Origin: Apoda limacodes
Lineage: Eukaryota > Arthropoda > Insecta > Lepidoptera > Limacodidae
NCBI GenBank assembly: GCA_946406115.1
Contig: OX291543.1
Location: 24,764,815-24,828,814 of the forward strand
Direction of reading: 5' to 3'
Length of the DNA stretch: 64,000 nucleotides
Positions 1 to 11,600 of this stretch are shown in pieces (position 1 is the first letter of the stretch; each line of letters starts with the position of its first letter). Both the position numbers and the translations under genes were made by a program. The notes under the pieces were generated by a model, which was not told the DNA's origin, searched no databases, and was given only the letters and a program-made list of their open reading frames with translations.

Positions 1-1800
1 TATTAACTAAGGAACCCTAATAAGAAAACTTTTGACGTTTGTGGTACTACAAAAAAAACGAAATTGTAGTACAAATTTTCATTCCCTATTTGGCCTCCAG
101 GGGGTGATTTTCCGAAAACGGTAAAACGGCCTTTTTGAATACAGAAATTTTTCATTTCTTTTGAATTTCAGTTAAATTTATTTCTTTTTAAGGTGAGAAT
201 TTACTTCAATGGGACCGTAAAATGGAATTGAGACCTGGGAAATCATTTGCGACTATTTTCAGAGAAATATCGATAAAACCAAGTTCATTTGGGTTTTCTA
301 AGGGAGGTTAAACTTTTTTAGAAATTCAAAATGGCGGATCTAATATAGCATGCCTTTTTTTAAATATTCGTTTTCGTTTAGATAAGTTTGTTGGATTTGT
401 AAGGGTACGGAATTCAAATTTATATCTGTGTTCTAAAATTCAAGATGGCGGGTCAAACATGGCGCGCATTGTTGTGCCAAAATTCTTTGATAACAAAGAG
501 AAGTTAATCGTACGGTAGCTGTTACCAGACCAATTTTTCTTTTATATAGATCGATAAAATGCTTACAATGAACCTGTTGTTATACAAGGCACAATTTAAT
601 TACGTTGTCGAGTATCCTCTTACTATTTCAGTAAATTTATTGAGTACCTACCCAAATTTAACACTCAAACGCCTTGATGTTTAAGTTACACCTACGCTTA
701 ACCAACAACTTAATGAATTCTGCGAGTGGTGAAATTTAAAATATGCGCAATAATATTCTGTGATAATAACCAAAGACGTGTGTGCTAACAGCCCTTGTGG
801 GAGAACTTGAAATCCGAGTAACGTCAATATTAGATAAGTACGCACAAAGTTAATGATGCGGGCGCTTCGCAGCAGCCTAATTTACGCAGTCATTTTAAAA
901 CTTAAACAGTAAAGCTTTCAAGTATCTTTGACAATTACCTACCATTTCGTTACTCAAACCAGAAAAAACCAGTTTTCAGTTAATGTATAAACAAATACAC
1001 AATGTGTAAGAGTAGTAGAGTAGTAGAGTCATAGAAAGAAACACAACAAAATATATAAAGAATTTATAACTGGGAGAATTCAGGATAAAAAAAATGATAG
1101 TACTAGCACACATTTGACTCCCGTATTCACAAGTCTTGCTTACTGAATACTGTTCGCAATAATAACCCTATCAATAACCGCCATTTCTACTTCCTTAATC
1201 ATTTTTTTAAATAGACTTTTCAGGTCCCTTTCTACTGAGAAGAGCCGGCAAAAATCTTATTTTTCAGACTTTTTATTTACTGAAAAGAATTTGGGTAACT
1301 AAACCATAAGCCATATAACTTTATCATTCACCAAGGGGAAAAAATACTAAATAAAGAAATTGGAAAAAAATAATAAAATAGAAATATAGTAAAGTATATA
1401 AAATAAAATAATAAACCCCTATTATAAAATATTGTAAGTTCGCAAAATGACTGATATAAAAATCAAAATGATAAATTACGGTCAGTGTGAATTTCTCAAC
1501 TGGAAAAGTGAGATAAGACAGACCCACATGTACGGTTTTATTAAATCTATGCATTTTGGGCAGGTATGATTAAAGCTACAGCTACATATACATTTGCAAT
1601 TTTATATGAATATTTATTTTATGTATGCGTAACAGGGTAATATGAACTAACACGTAACAGGGAAGGGTAAGTCTGTAAATGAAGAACTTTAAATGCATAC
1701 GTACCAGGGTAACCTTGTAGTCATACGTAACAGTAGAACTTTGTACTCTTACCTAACACTTAAATTTCTTTACACTTATTCGTAATAGTATTTTTTATAC
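1..1800. other. non-coding, AT-rich, repeat-like
   Basis: No coding exon or RNA gene is recognised here. Positions 1-480 contain phrases such as 'aaaatggcgg' and 'caagatggcgg' that resemble the degenerate repeat at 53.6-53.9 kb, so this is probably old repeat DNA. Short open frames on either strand have low-complexity composition and no family motif. Confidence 0.5.
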
Positions 1801-1804
1801 TATC

Positions 1805-3600
1805 AAGGTGGCAAACAAGCTTACGGCCCGCCTGATGGTACGCTTTCAACACCAAGGGTATCACTTGAGCGTTGCCAACCCTTCTTTCTTGAAGAACCCC
1901 AGAGGCAAAGTCTCTCCTCAGACTAAAGGGCTCGATACCGCAAGTGAGTTTCGAATCGCCGACAATTCTCACAGCCCGTCATTTAACCCAGTCAAAAGGG
2001 CCAAGTTGGTATCCAGGCGCACCCGCCCAGAGATGGCAAGCATACATGTGGGGTTGGACTTGCGACTTGTAAAGTTTTCTGGATGCCAGCTTCACCTTGT
2101 TTTGCAAATGATCTCGGCACTGAAAACGCTGGAGATGTCAACACCAAGGATCCCAATGCTCTCTCCATCTCCAAGAGAAGATGGAGCGGGGAGTGTTCTG
2201 GAATTGTAGGACTAGAGTTAATGGGGTTTTCTTAGCGGCAAAAGCGCAGACATGTGTCTTTGTAGGGTTGAATCGGACCAAGTTTTCCCGTCCCCAGTCA
2301 GACACTTTGGTATCAGTGGTCTCGATTTGAGACACAAGTTCTCCACGCTTTTCCTCCACAACGGAACGAGGGATGTTTTCACGACCCGTGTTATAAGCGT
2401 CTCCAGTACTGTCATCTGCATAGCAATGCATGTTGTTAATGTCCAACATGTCATTGATATGCAGCAAAAACAGTTTAGGAGAAAGCACGAAGAAGCGTGT
2501 GATTACAGGACAAACTCAGGAGCACCTTGCTTAGGCACCACTACTGGTATACCGTCTGGCCCACTCGACTTATAAACGTCTAGAGAAAGCAACGCAGGCC
2601 GGATCTCCCGCTGTGTTTTGTAGATTTCCAGCATGGTCTTACCGCACCATTGTATAGTAGGTGGTACAGCGCCTTCGTCGTTGATATTCGAGACTGAGGC
2701 AAACAAAACTGCTTAGTACATCGGCTTTCTCTTCAGCACAATGGGCCAATTCATTATCGGTCTTTCGCAGTGGTGGTAACAATGACTGGCAAAAGTTCCC
2801 TTCGGCAGTTTTAGAGAGCGACCAGAAAGCACAACTCCTAGAGGGATAGCTTGCAAGTCGCCCAACTATTTTGCCGATGAATTGGAATTTAGCTCTGGCA
2901 GTTGCTTTCTTACTAATCCTTGAGGCAGCATTTTATTTGCGTTTTAACTCAGAAATATTCGGATCCTTATTATTACAAGCCGTGGTCCAAGCCTCATACG
3001 CCGTTTGCTTAAAAATTTTGCTTAAGAATTTTAGCTTCTCTGCAAGACCGATTAAACCACGGCCGTTTTTTGACACCAGCAGCTACTCGCGGATTAGGAA
3101 TAATACTTTCAATACCAGCGAAAATTGTCTCAGTGACAGCGGATGCGTAGATTTCAAGATCTTCTGAGCTAAACAGAGCTGCCTCCACGGGTACGATGCA
3201 TAAAATTCACGCAATCCATCCCAGTCTGCCGAATTATAATGCCACACACGACGCCAATTAGTTGGCCCAGATGGATCGGGTTATGTCCGTTCGGACGTGT
3301 AGTCAGCAGAAGGACCAGTAAAGAACTCGTATGGTCCTCTTCATCTGGAATTCTCGTTAGAGAAAGTACCAGCTGAGAGAATCCATATGTCAGAGCAAAT
3401 CATGATGATCAATCATTATCAATCATGAGCTTATATTCCTGCGTAGTTATTGGTTCGAGAACTGAGCCACTAGCAATAGTGGGCGTTAAAGTTCCAAAAT
3501 ATATAGTTCTGCTGTGGGATATTGCTCTAGAACTTTGTTAGTCGTCAAACTCCGGTGCGTGAAGACTAGAACTACGTCTGCGTCACCGCTATGAGACTTG
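1805..3600 (-). mobile_element. degenerate CR1-type non-LTR retrotransposon
   Basis: Reading the minus strand from about 3600 down to 1805, disrupted pieces of a CR1 pol appear in order: an endonuclease-like piece near 3430-3560; a linker with WHYNSADWDGLREFYASYPW at about 3200-3270; an RT start with LDVYKSSGPDGIPVV at about 2530-2590; and the RT core with HCYADDSTGDA and NLVRFNPTKTHVCAFAAKK at about 2230-2430. The element ends at low coordinates with the 3' motif ggtggcaaacaagcttacg, found at two other places in this window. Frameshifts and stops break every part, so it is not functional. The clade is judged from motif style and the 3' tail; the right border is uncertain. Confidence 0.8.
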
Positions 3601-3758
3601 TAAAGATATGCATAGAAACGAGTGTGGCTGCTGTGATCTGCGTATCACCCATAATATCGACAGGTACCTGTCTTCAAGGCTATGAAGGCGGTGACAGTAG
3701 ATATCCTCCCGGACGAAGATAAATACAACGGTTTTCTGAAAGGCTTCCCCAGTTCAGG

Positions 3759-3836
3759 TTTCTTATTCGAGCGAGTACTCGCTATGCCCTTCTTTTGTTA
3801 TCGGGCGGCTTATTCGAGCGAGTACTCGCTTTGCCC
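3759..3836. repeat. short tandem duplication
   Basis: A 28-bp segment starting 'cttattcgagcgagtactcg' occurs twice, near 3759-3787 and 3808-3836, about 21 bp apart and differing by one base. It lies at the upstream edge of the CR1 remnant. No function is apparent. Confidence 0.7.
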
Positions 3837-4020
3837 TGCCTCTCTTCATCATCTATAACTTTGTACGAACATGTCAAAACTACAAAGGTTCCTTATTTAA
3901 CTACGTAAAAAGAAATTCTTTACTTCGTAATTTTGTTATACTTAGGTGTATAATAACGTAAAAACTTAATAAATGTGACATTGTGTTATTGTTTGTAGAA
4001 TTTCGTTAGTTTTTTTTATA

Positions 4021-4080
4021 TCACCAAAAAAGGTGGCAAAAAAGCTTACGATCCGCCTGATGGTAAGCGGTCACCGTATG
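4021..4080 (-). repeat. isolated CR1 3'-tail fragment
   Basis: A second copy of the CR1 3' terminal motif (aggtggcaaaaaagcttacg then atccgcctgatggtaagcgg) stands alone, with no recognisable pol beside it. Its orientation matches the 1.8-kb copy. It is most simply a heavily 5'-truncated CR1 insertion. Confidence 0.65.
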
Positions 4081-4089
4081 AATCTAAAA

Positions 4090-5640
4090 ATAAGCAGGTT
4101 TTCTCTTTTAATGTTTTTATTTTTTCTTCTCTGTTGGGAAATGTGATCTGTTACGTGAATTTAGATTTAGAGTTAAATTTTGAATTTCCAATCTCGAATC
4201 TTTGTAAATGTCTGGGGAAATCAGAATAATCCGTGGAAATGTTATGTTTTCGAAAACCTACCTATGCTCTGAGTGATGGTATTATAACCGTTTGTTTAGT
4301 ATTTTATATTATAAAAAAAGCTAAACGAAAACTGGTTTTTGACCCCTACTATGATTTATCCAGTTTTACAACTCTATTATAATCAGTATAGATATTATGT
4401 TTTTCTACTTTTGTCTTATTGTTATTGTCAAATTCAAGACACAAAACTATCGGCCTATTCAAAATGCGGTATTGCGCGACTAGGCTTAATTGGATACCTT
4501 ATGATAACACTACGTTGTCTGTCTTTGTTTGTCCATCTGTCTGCAGCCGTTTTTCTAAGAGATTTTTTTTTAAGTTTTGACAGAGCAAAGACTGCTAAAA
4601 CTCGTGCAGAACCACTACTCCCAATGTCCGGTTACTCTTGACTAAAATAATTAAGCGTTATGGCAGGTATATGCTATCAAAAAACAACTTATTTTTGGTT
4701 CTCGGGCTCCGCTGCCTCTCTGTGACCGTTACGGTACCGCTCGTATAGAAAACGCACACATTTGCGGGTATACACACGTCATTTGTTTTTGCAGTGTTAA
4801 TAGCTACCAATCACATGGTTTTTGTATGAAGTTGCCAAGTCATATGTGTATAGTTACGGCATAGTATAAAAAAAAATATGCAGACCTATGTATAATGGTT
4901 ACGTTTCAGTTTATATGTATGATACCCCAGAGGGTACGTTACCAGAAAAATATCTTTTCTTTATTACAATTTAATTTATCCTTGACTGCGTACTAAATGT
5001 TAATAATTTAAGACGGGTAGCTCATCTCGTTTGAAAATTGCAAATTAAACGTCGACTTGGCAGAATTATGCTGATCTGCCACTACCACCCTCACCGTGTC
5101 GACAACAAAGCGAAAGCTCATAACTGAATTGTTTTCCTCTTTTTCTTATTCTTTTCGGCCCTGTTTACCTACGTAAGGAATCTTAAGCGATTCAATAAAA
5201 CAAATGAAAAAGGGTTTTCAAATTTAATAATGTTTTGAAGCTTTTAAATATCAGTAAAGCTACTAAACAAACAATTTATTTAGCAGGAATAAAATAAATA
5301 TATATATGTTTTACTAACTACTAACTTGCTACTAAATATAATTTTTAATATTGTAGTCAAAAACCGTATCGTTTTAAAATTATATTTTAGTCATTACACA
5401 CATATTTGGACAAAAAACGTATCAGTAAAAACATCTTCGTAGTAATATACTTAATCCATGAATTTTTATTACAAAAAACAATCCATCAGAATAATTGGTT
5501 AATGTCAATTCCCTAACAATTCATGTAATACGTACTAAAGTAACTATTTTTTCATTAATCAGATAGTAATCGGTCTCAATCAATGAAATAAATTCCTAAT
5601 GTTTATATCACCATATTACAAAAAACCCTTGTTAAAATAG
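4090..5640. other. intergenic DNA upstream of the receptor gene
   Basis: No exon is recognised. Positions 4510-4560 contain 'actacgttgtctgtctttg', the core of the short interspersed repeat seen also at 15.9, 22.0 and 24.5 kb, so a worn copy probably lies here. The last kilobase before the receptor ATG is very AT-rich; no convincing core promoter element was identified. Confidence 0.45.
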
Positions 5641-5664
5641 CACGATTTTTTCTGTAGTCGCACC

Positions 5665-8600
5665 ATGAAACCACCGCTTGCTGTTCATTATAACAATTAC
5701 ACAGAAGATAACAAGAAACCCTTCGTCGATTGGCTATCCAAGATGTTTATCAATCTCGAAGCTGTTTTTGGACTGGGCCGCTTACCAATAGAAAAGAATA
5801 GAAGACCGGCCTTAACAACTACAATAGCCATCTATGCAGTTATCCTAAATGTCATAAGATCTTATTGTGTCTTCAGCGAACCAAAATTTGTCATGAATGT
5901 GATCCTAAATTTGTTATTTTTGTTCCACTTTATTCTGAATTACGTTTTTTCAAAGAATATTCAAACATTTTTTGGCACTTTGACCGAATTTGATCAAGAA
6001 GCTGGCTGCAGGCCGAAGTTAGAGTATATCAAAAACTTGGTGCATACAATATTTGTGATTGTGATACACTTGACCTGTGCGAGTTACTTCCATGTAATGT
6101 TTAAAGTTGACTCAATTTTAGCTATGACACCAGTACAAGTGATAAACATGCTGGAACTACATTTTTACGGACATTTACAAGACCTTATAACAGCTAGACT
6201 TAATTTTTTAAGCAACGTCATAGAATCATCACAATCGAGTATGAATATAGACAAGACAATAAAAAATGATACATTTTTGTACTTCAGAAAAACTCCAGTT
6301 ACACAAACTAACTGCGACATGAACAGAATGATGAACATGTACCAGATTGTTGTAAATGCACATGACGCTTTTATAGACGGTGTCAAATGGCAGGTCAGTG
6401 TATAGGTATAATCACAAGATGTATATTTTTGGAGGAATCTCGTTGAAATCATTAGTTAATTAACGTCCAAACTTAACAAATATGTACTTAGGTACTTATC
6501 TACATTGGCCTGTGTGTTGTTGATTACGTAAAGTTGTTGCTAACAATTCTCGTTTGAAATCCATAGAAATAAGATATACATTGCGCATTAGAAATAATGT
6601 ATGAAATTCATCGTTTTTCGCGATACACCGCACATCTTATTTCTATCGAGAATTGTTAGCAACAACTTACGTAATCGAGGCCCCGGATACACAGAGCGAG
6701 TCGCAGCGTACGGGTTGGACGTGTGACCACGTTTTGGAAGTAACTGTCATGTGCGAGTCAGTCTGTACTCAGCACCTGACATACGAGTTAACTTGTAGCT
6801 TGACTAAATCCCCCCCCCCCCCCACGCCACCGCACCTGACTCGGATATCGCACACGATTCGCGAAATATTTAAACCAAATTATTTTTGTTACAGTTTTTC
6901 TTGTGAAAAAGAATATCATGTGGTGTAAATTTTGCATTGGACGAAAAAATTCACATATTACTGAAGTTTCTCAAATCATATCTACACATGTTATGTAGAT
7001 ACTCGCCTGTTTCTTGAATGGCAGTTACTGTCATTGTGAAAACATTATTGAGTTTATCGTCTTCATTAGATTCCTACATGCAAGAACTTACTTTAAGAAT
7101 GCAATTAACGTTTTCAAGATTTTTTCTCTGAGATTTTGCAAGTTATGGCTTTTAAATTTGAAAAATGTGTGTCCTTAGAGATAGAAGGCTTAGGGCAATA
7201 GGCACCAAATAAAATGCATAGTAACAAAAGAAAACCCAAAGTGCGTCTTAGGTCTCACACGACTTTGAGAATTTTCAAGCCGCCCATTATGTCTCCGACT
7301 TGGCTTAACGATTTCTGGCATTAAAACAACAGCCAGGACTGACGGCTTATGTGCTTTCCAAAGCACGGAGAAGCTCAGATAAAATTGGCGTTGTAACCGG
7401 TGGTAATTTTTTTAAATTAATAATTAAACTGACGATTCAAAAGTACTGTTTAAAAGTCTATTTATATAAAAAAGTTTGAGTTTGAGTTTGAATTGCTTAA
7501 CTTCTGAAATCGGTCTCTATAGACGAATGTTACTACGACGTTGTTGTGCCACGAGCTACTACATAAAATTAATCCTTCATTTTTGAAGATTGCATAAAAT
7601 TTGATATTTGGCCTTTAGGTTAGAAATTAAAATTAAACCTCTTGTTTTTTTTTCAGATGCTGTCAATAATTATTTCGTTATTCCTCTCCACCTTTACATT
7701 CACGTACCAGGTCTCTTTAGACATCATTTCCGGCAGGGTAAATATTTTTAACTACACTGGCCTGCAAAAGAAAGTACAACAGTTTTTAAATTAAACTATT
7801 AAACTTAGAGACCTGTAATAAAAACAATATTTAGAACAGTTAAAAAAGAATTTTTGATCATAAGTTTATTTTACTTAACTTATGTTTTTAACAGAAATGA
7901 AACATAAAAAACAAAAAGTAGCCAAATTCAAAAAAAAATTTGAATGTCTAAACTTTAGAAACCCTGAAAAAGGTGTTTGTAGTCTTAAAATCACCTTTTT
8001 AATAACTGGTGTTGCCTCCTCAGGCTCTGATCACAGCTTCGAGTCTTTTTGGCATACTGAAGACGAGGTTTCGAAGACGATATTGGGGTATATTCTCCCA
8101 TTCTTCCATCAGGGCCTGTTTAAGATCATTGAGGGTGACAGGGGGTCGTCTGCGTCGCCTATCCAGCCTACCGAGCTCATCCCAAGCGTGTTCAATCGGG
8201 TTCAGGTCAGGACTTCTTGATGGCCAAGCCATCAAGTTGATACCAACCTCCTGAATGTACTCTTGTACGACCTGAGCGGTGTGTGGGAGGGCGTTATCTT
8301 GCATTAGAATTGATCCATCACCCATATTTACCAGATATGCACCTGCATACTCATTAAGGATCTCTTGAGCATATCTCATCCCGGTCAGAGTGCCATTTTC
8401 TATGGCCACTAACTGTGTGTGACCTGCCGAAGCGAAGACAGCCCATACGTGTACAGAGCCCCCGCCGTATTGGACTCTTTCTGCAAAGCAGGCTTGAGCG
8501 TATCGCTCACCAGGCCGCCTGTAGACTTTTCACCTTCCGTCATGAGTGAATAATGAGAAACGTGACTCATCCGCGAACAAGACTTTTGCACATTCTTCTT

Positions 8601-11600
8601 CACCCCACTGTACGTGGTCACGAACATACCTCAATCTGTTAACCCGATGCCCTACCTCAAGTTTGGGACCATTTGCTGGCCTGGCTTCAGGTTTACCTCA
8701 GCAAGTCTTCTTCTGACCGTGTCTTCGCTAATGTAATCATCACTCATCAAGAGAAGCTGCTGTTGGACCTGAACTGCATTGAGCTGACGATTTCTCAAAA
8801 TAGTGCTGCCAATATATCGGTCTTCTCTAGCTGTAGCTGTCTTCTGAGATAATTTCCGGTTTTTTTGTACCTTTGTTTCAACTTGAAGACCGGCTTAATG
8901 TCACACCCACCATTCTTGCAGTACGACGCATACTGATACCTAGTTTCAGATGTGCCAATATTCTTGCACATTCTTCAGATGAAAGAGGCATCATAATTAA
9001 TGTTTACGTTCTGAAGAAGGTTGTCTGGAAGAGATCGCTTTAAAGCGATAAGACCGTCTTTTGTTTTTCTCTATTTGTAAATATGTTTTGTTTGTAAATT
9101 TTTTATGTTGATGCAATAAAGTATAATAATAATAATAATAATAATAATACGTTCTGAAGATTCCTTGGCTTAGGAATTAAATGAAAATGATCAAACAACA
9201 AATGTGAAAACAAAAGCAGAAAGCTAAAAGTAAAAAATTACAGCATTTGGAAAGGGAGCTATTTTCTTTTTTTTTTTTTCAGCCATCATTTAAAAGGAGG
9301 TTTTTTGCAGGCCAGTGTACCCTATTAAAGTAAGATGTTATCTAAGTGTTCAATTTTTCGTCACCTGATTTTATTTTGTAATGTCAATTTCAAGTTTATT
9401 TATAGAAATGCATTTTTAGTAATAAAAGTACCTACCCGTATATCCTGTCAAAATTAACCGTAATATATTTAATACCAGGTAGCTGTTTATTTTCAATTTG
9501 GCATAGTATCATATTTTGAAGCCTAGATTTGTTATTTATAATTATTTTTGTAATTATTTTTTCCCCCGACTTCGTCCGCATAGGTAAATCACATTATTCA
9601 CAATATCATCGGCAGTATTAAACAGATTTGTATAAAGCATTGCTTAGCTTACAAATTAAACACCAAGCTATCACACAGCAAATACCACATCAAAACTAGT
9701 AGAACTAGATTTTAGTTCAAAGTAAGTAGTTAATACCTACCTACCGATACATTTTTTACGAATGCTTGTTATGTAGACTATTTTGGACACATATATAGTG
9801 GAAATATAAGGGGTTTCAGGGTTACGTGGCTACATGGGAATGACCTTACCCTCGCACGCATGCATCCGATCTCAATTGTGTGTTAATCAGTAAATGTCAT
9901 ACATACGAATTTCTCGCGCACGCTGCGAGCCGTCGCGAATTGTATTATCTTAAGAATTTCCTTGATCTCGGTTGTACAGGACGTATGCGATATTCCTGCG
10001 GAGGAAGGATTTGAAGCGCTTAGTGTGGAATCGGCATTCTGTATCTAACTCTTTTGTGACACTGCTCAAATAAAGGCTGCCGCGCGTGACCGTGGTCGCA
10101 AAACGATCCATCTGAACAGTCCAGACCTGGGCCCTAATTTCTACTTATTATTCTCGAACCTGAATTCTCCGAGAAAATCGATACGCTGACGATGGGGGCA
10201 CTGAAAGTGACTGTGACCGAACAATGGGGAGGTTTACAGATTGATATATGTTTAAATATCACAAAAACAAAAATACTGAATTACTTTTCATCCCTATACT
10301 GGGAACTTGAAATTTCTTCTTTGCAAATTTATAGTTTTTGAACGGGTTCGGCCTCGTGCTTTATACCCTATCACTTAAATAAAAATTGATGAGGTCTATG
10401 TATTTTTTATCTTTTTTGGAGCTGTCAAAATTCTTAGCACTTTTGGGGCGCGCTGTAGAAGTATTGGAGTTCATAAGTCAAATATTATTTTTTAAGTAGT
10501 TTACAAACAAAATTCTGCCGAAATACAGTGTCAAATTTGATAAAATACGTAAATTTCGAGATTTTTTATACCATCCAGTTTTGTGAATGCGCTCTAAAGG
10601 GCTTACCCATGATATGAAACAATGAAGGCCCGCGGAGAGGGTCTTCTAACGTTCACGTTGCCCGCGAGCGATTTCACGAGCACACATGTTACAATGTCGC
10701 TTCTTTTCTTTAGATATATATTCTTTGCCTATATCAAGCTCCTTGTCTCAACAACGTGCTTATACGTGTCATTGGTATAGTAGATGTTTGATGCAACGAA
10801 ATATATCTATCTACACAGCTAACTGACAAATTCACAAATTCTACTTTATTTTAATTGGTCTATAAAGTGACTTAAATTAAGCATCTAAAACTGGTAATTT
10901 GATTATCTTTAACTTCTAGTTACTAAATAATCGAAGACATTGATATTACATATTAATAATTCTTGTAAGAATGACCATATTTTTTTAAGGTTACCACAGA
11001 TTTAAAAAAAAAAAACTGGTTTTTATGTTCATTTTCGAAAATAATTTAAAACGCTCCTTTGTAAAGTTAGGAATTAGAGCTTTCGATAATTTACATAGGA
11101 AGGTTTTTTTATATGTTGTAGTTCATTTTTTCATCAACCGCAACTGGGAGTGCTTTGACATTAACGTTGTTGGCCAGTCTTTACGTACCATGCTTCAGCA
11201 GCAACGGACGTCTCGATGCGCTGCGAAGGCTAAAGGAGCTTCTCGCTGTTAAAATTCTTGATGGCAACATTGGTAAGACTACTTTATATGACAGGCTTAA
11301 GGACTTGTATTCATGCCTTCTCATAAATAAAAAATACTCCACGAACACACTTTCCAGTAGTACCTGGAACCGATTAAATGGTGCTTGACTCATTCTAAAT
11401 TAAAGGTTCTGAGACATATGAGCAATCGTATGAGGGTTACGTTTACTTATATTTGGGTAAAATACTATTACTGTTTGCTTTTTTATGTAACAAATACAGT
11501 CCTAAAGGTTCATTGAGAATATTCTGGAGGACTCGGGTCTCGCTTTCTCGGGGGCAAAATGTAGTTACTAATACGGATTTACCATACAGTAGGCAGCTAT

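Larger units (their letters stand above)
7755..9317 (-). mobile_element. Tc1-type DNA transposon, full length but inactive
   Basis: The ends are inverted repeats starting cactggcctgcaaaa, flanked on both sides by the TA dinucleotide that Tc1/mariner elements duplicate on insertion. Between them on the minus strand lies a broken transposase gene. The element is 1563 bp including a 130-bp RTE fragment plus one 13-bp duplication, so the original length was about 1.42 kb. It sits in intron 2 of the gustatory receptor, antisense to it. Confidence 0.88.

Noticed and set aside
2871..3167. 98-codon plus-strand frame as a membrane protein
   Set aside because: It is antisense to the CR1 linker region, where the minus strand reads conserved CR1 pol pieces.
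6653..6928. 91-codon plus-strand frame in receptor intron 1
   Set aside because: It begins in the right arm of the fold-back repeat and crosses a poly-C tract; no motif.
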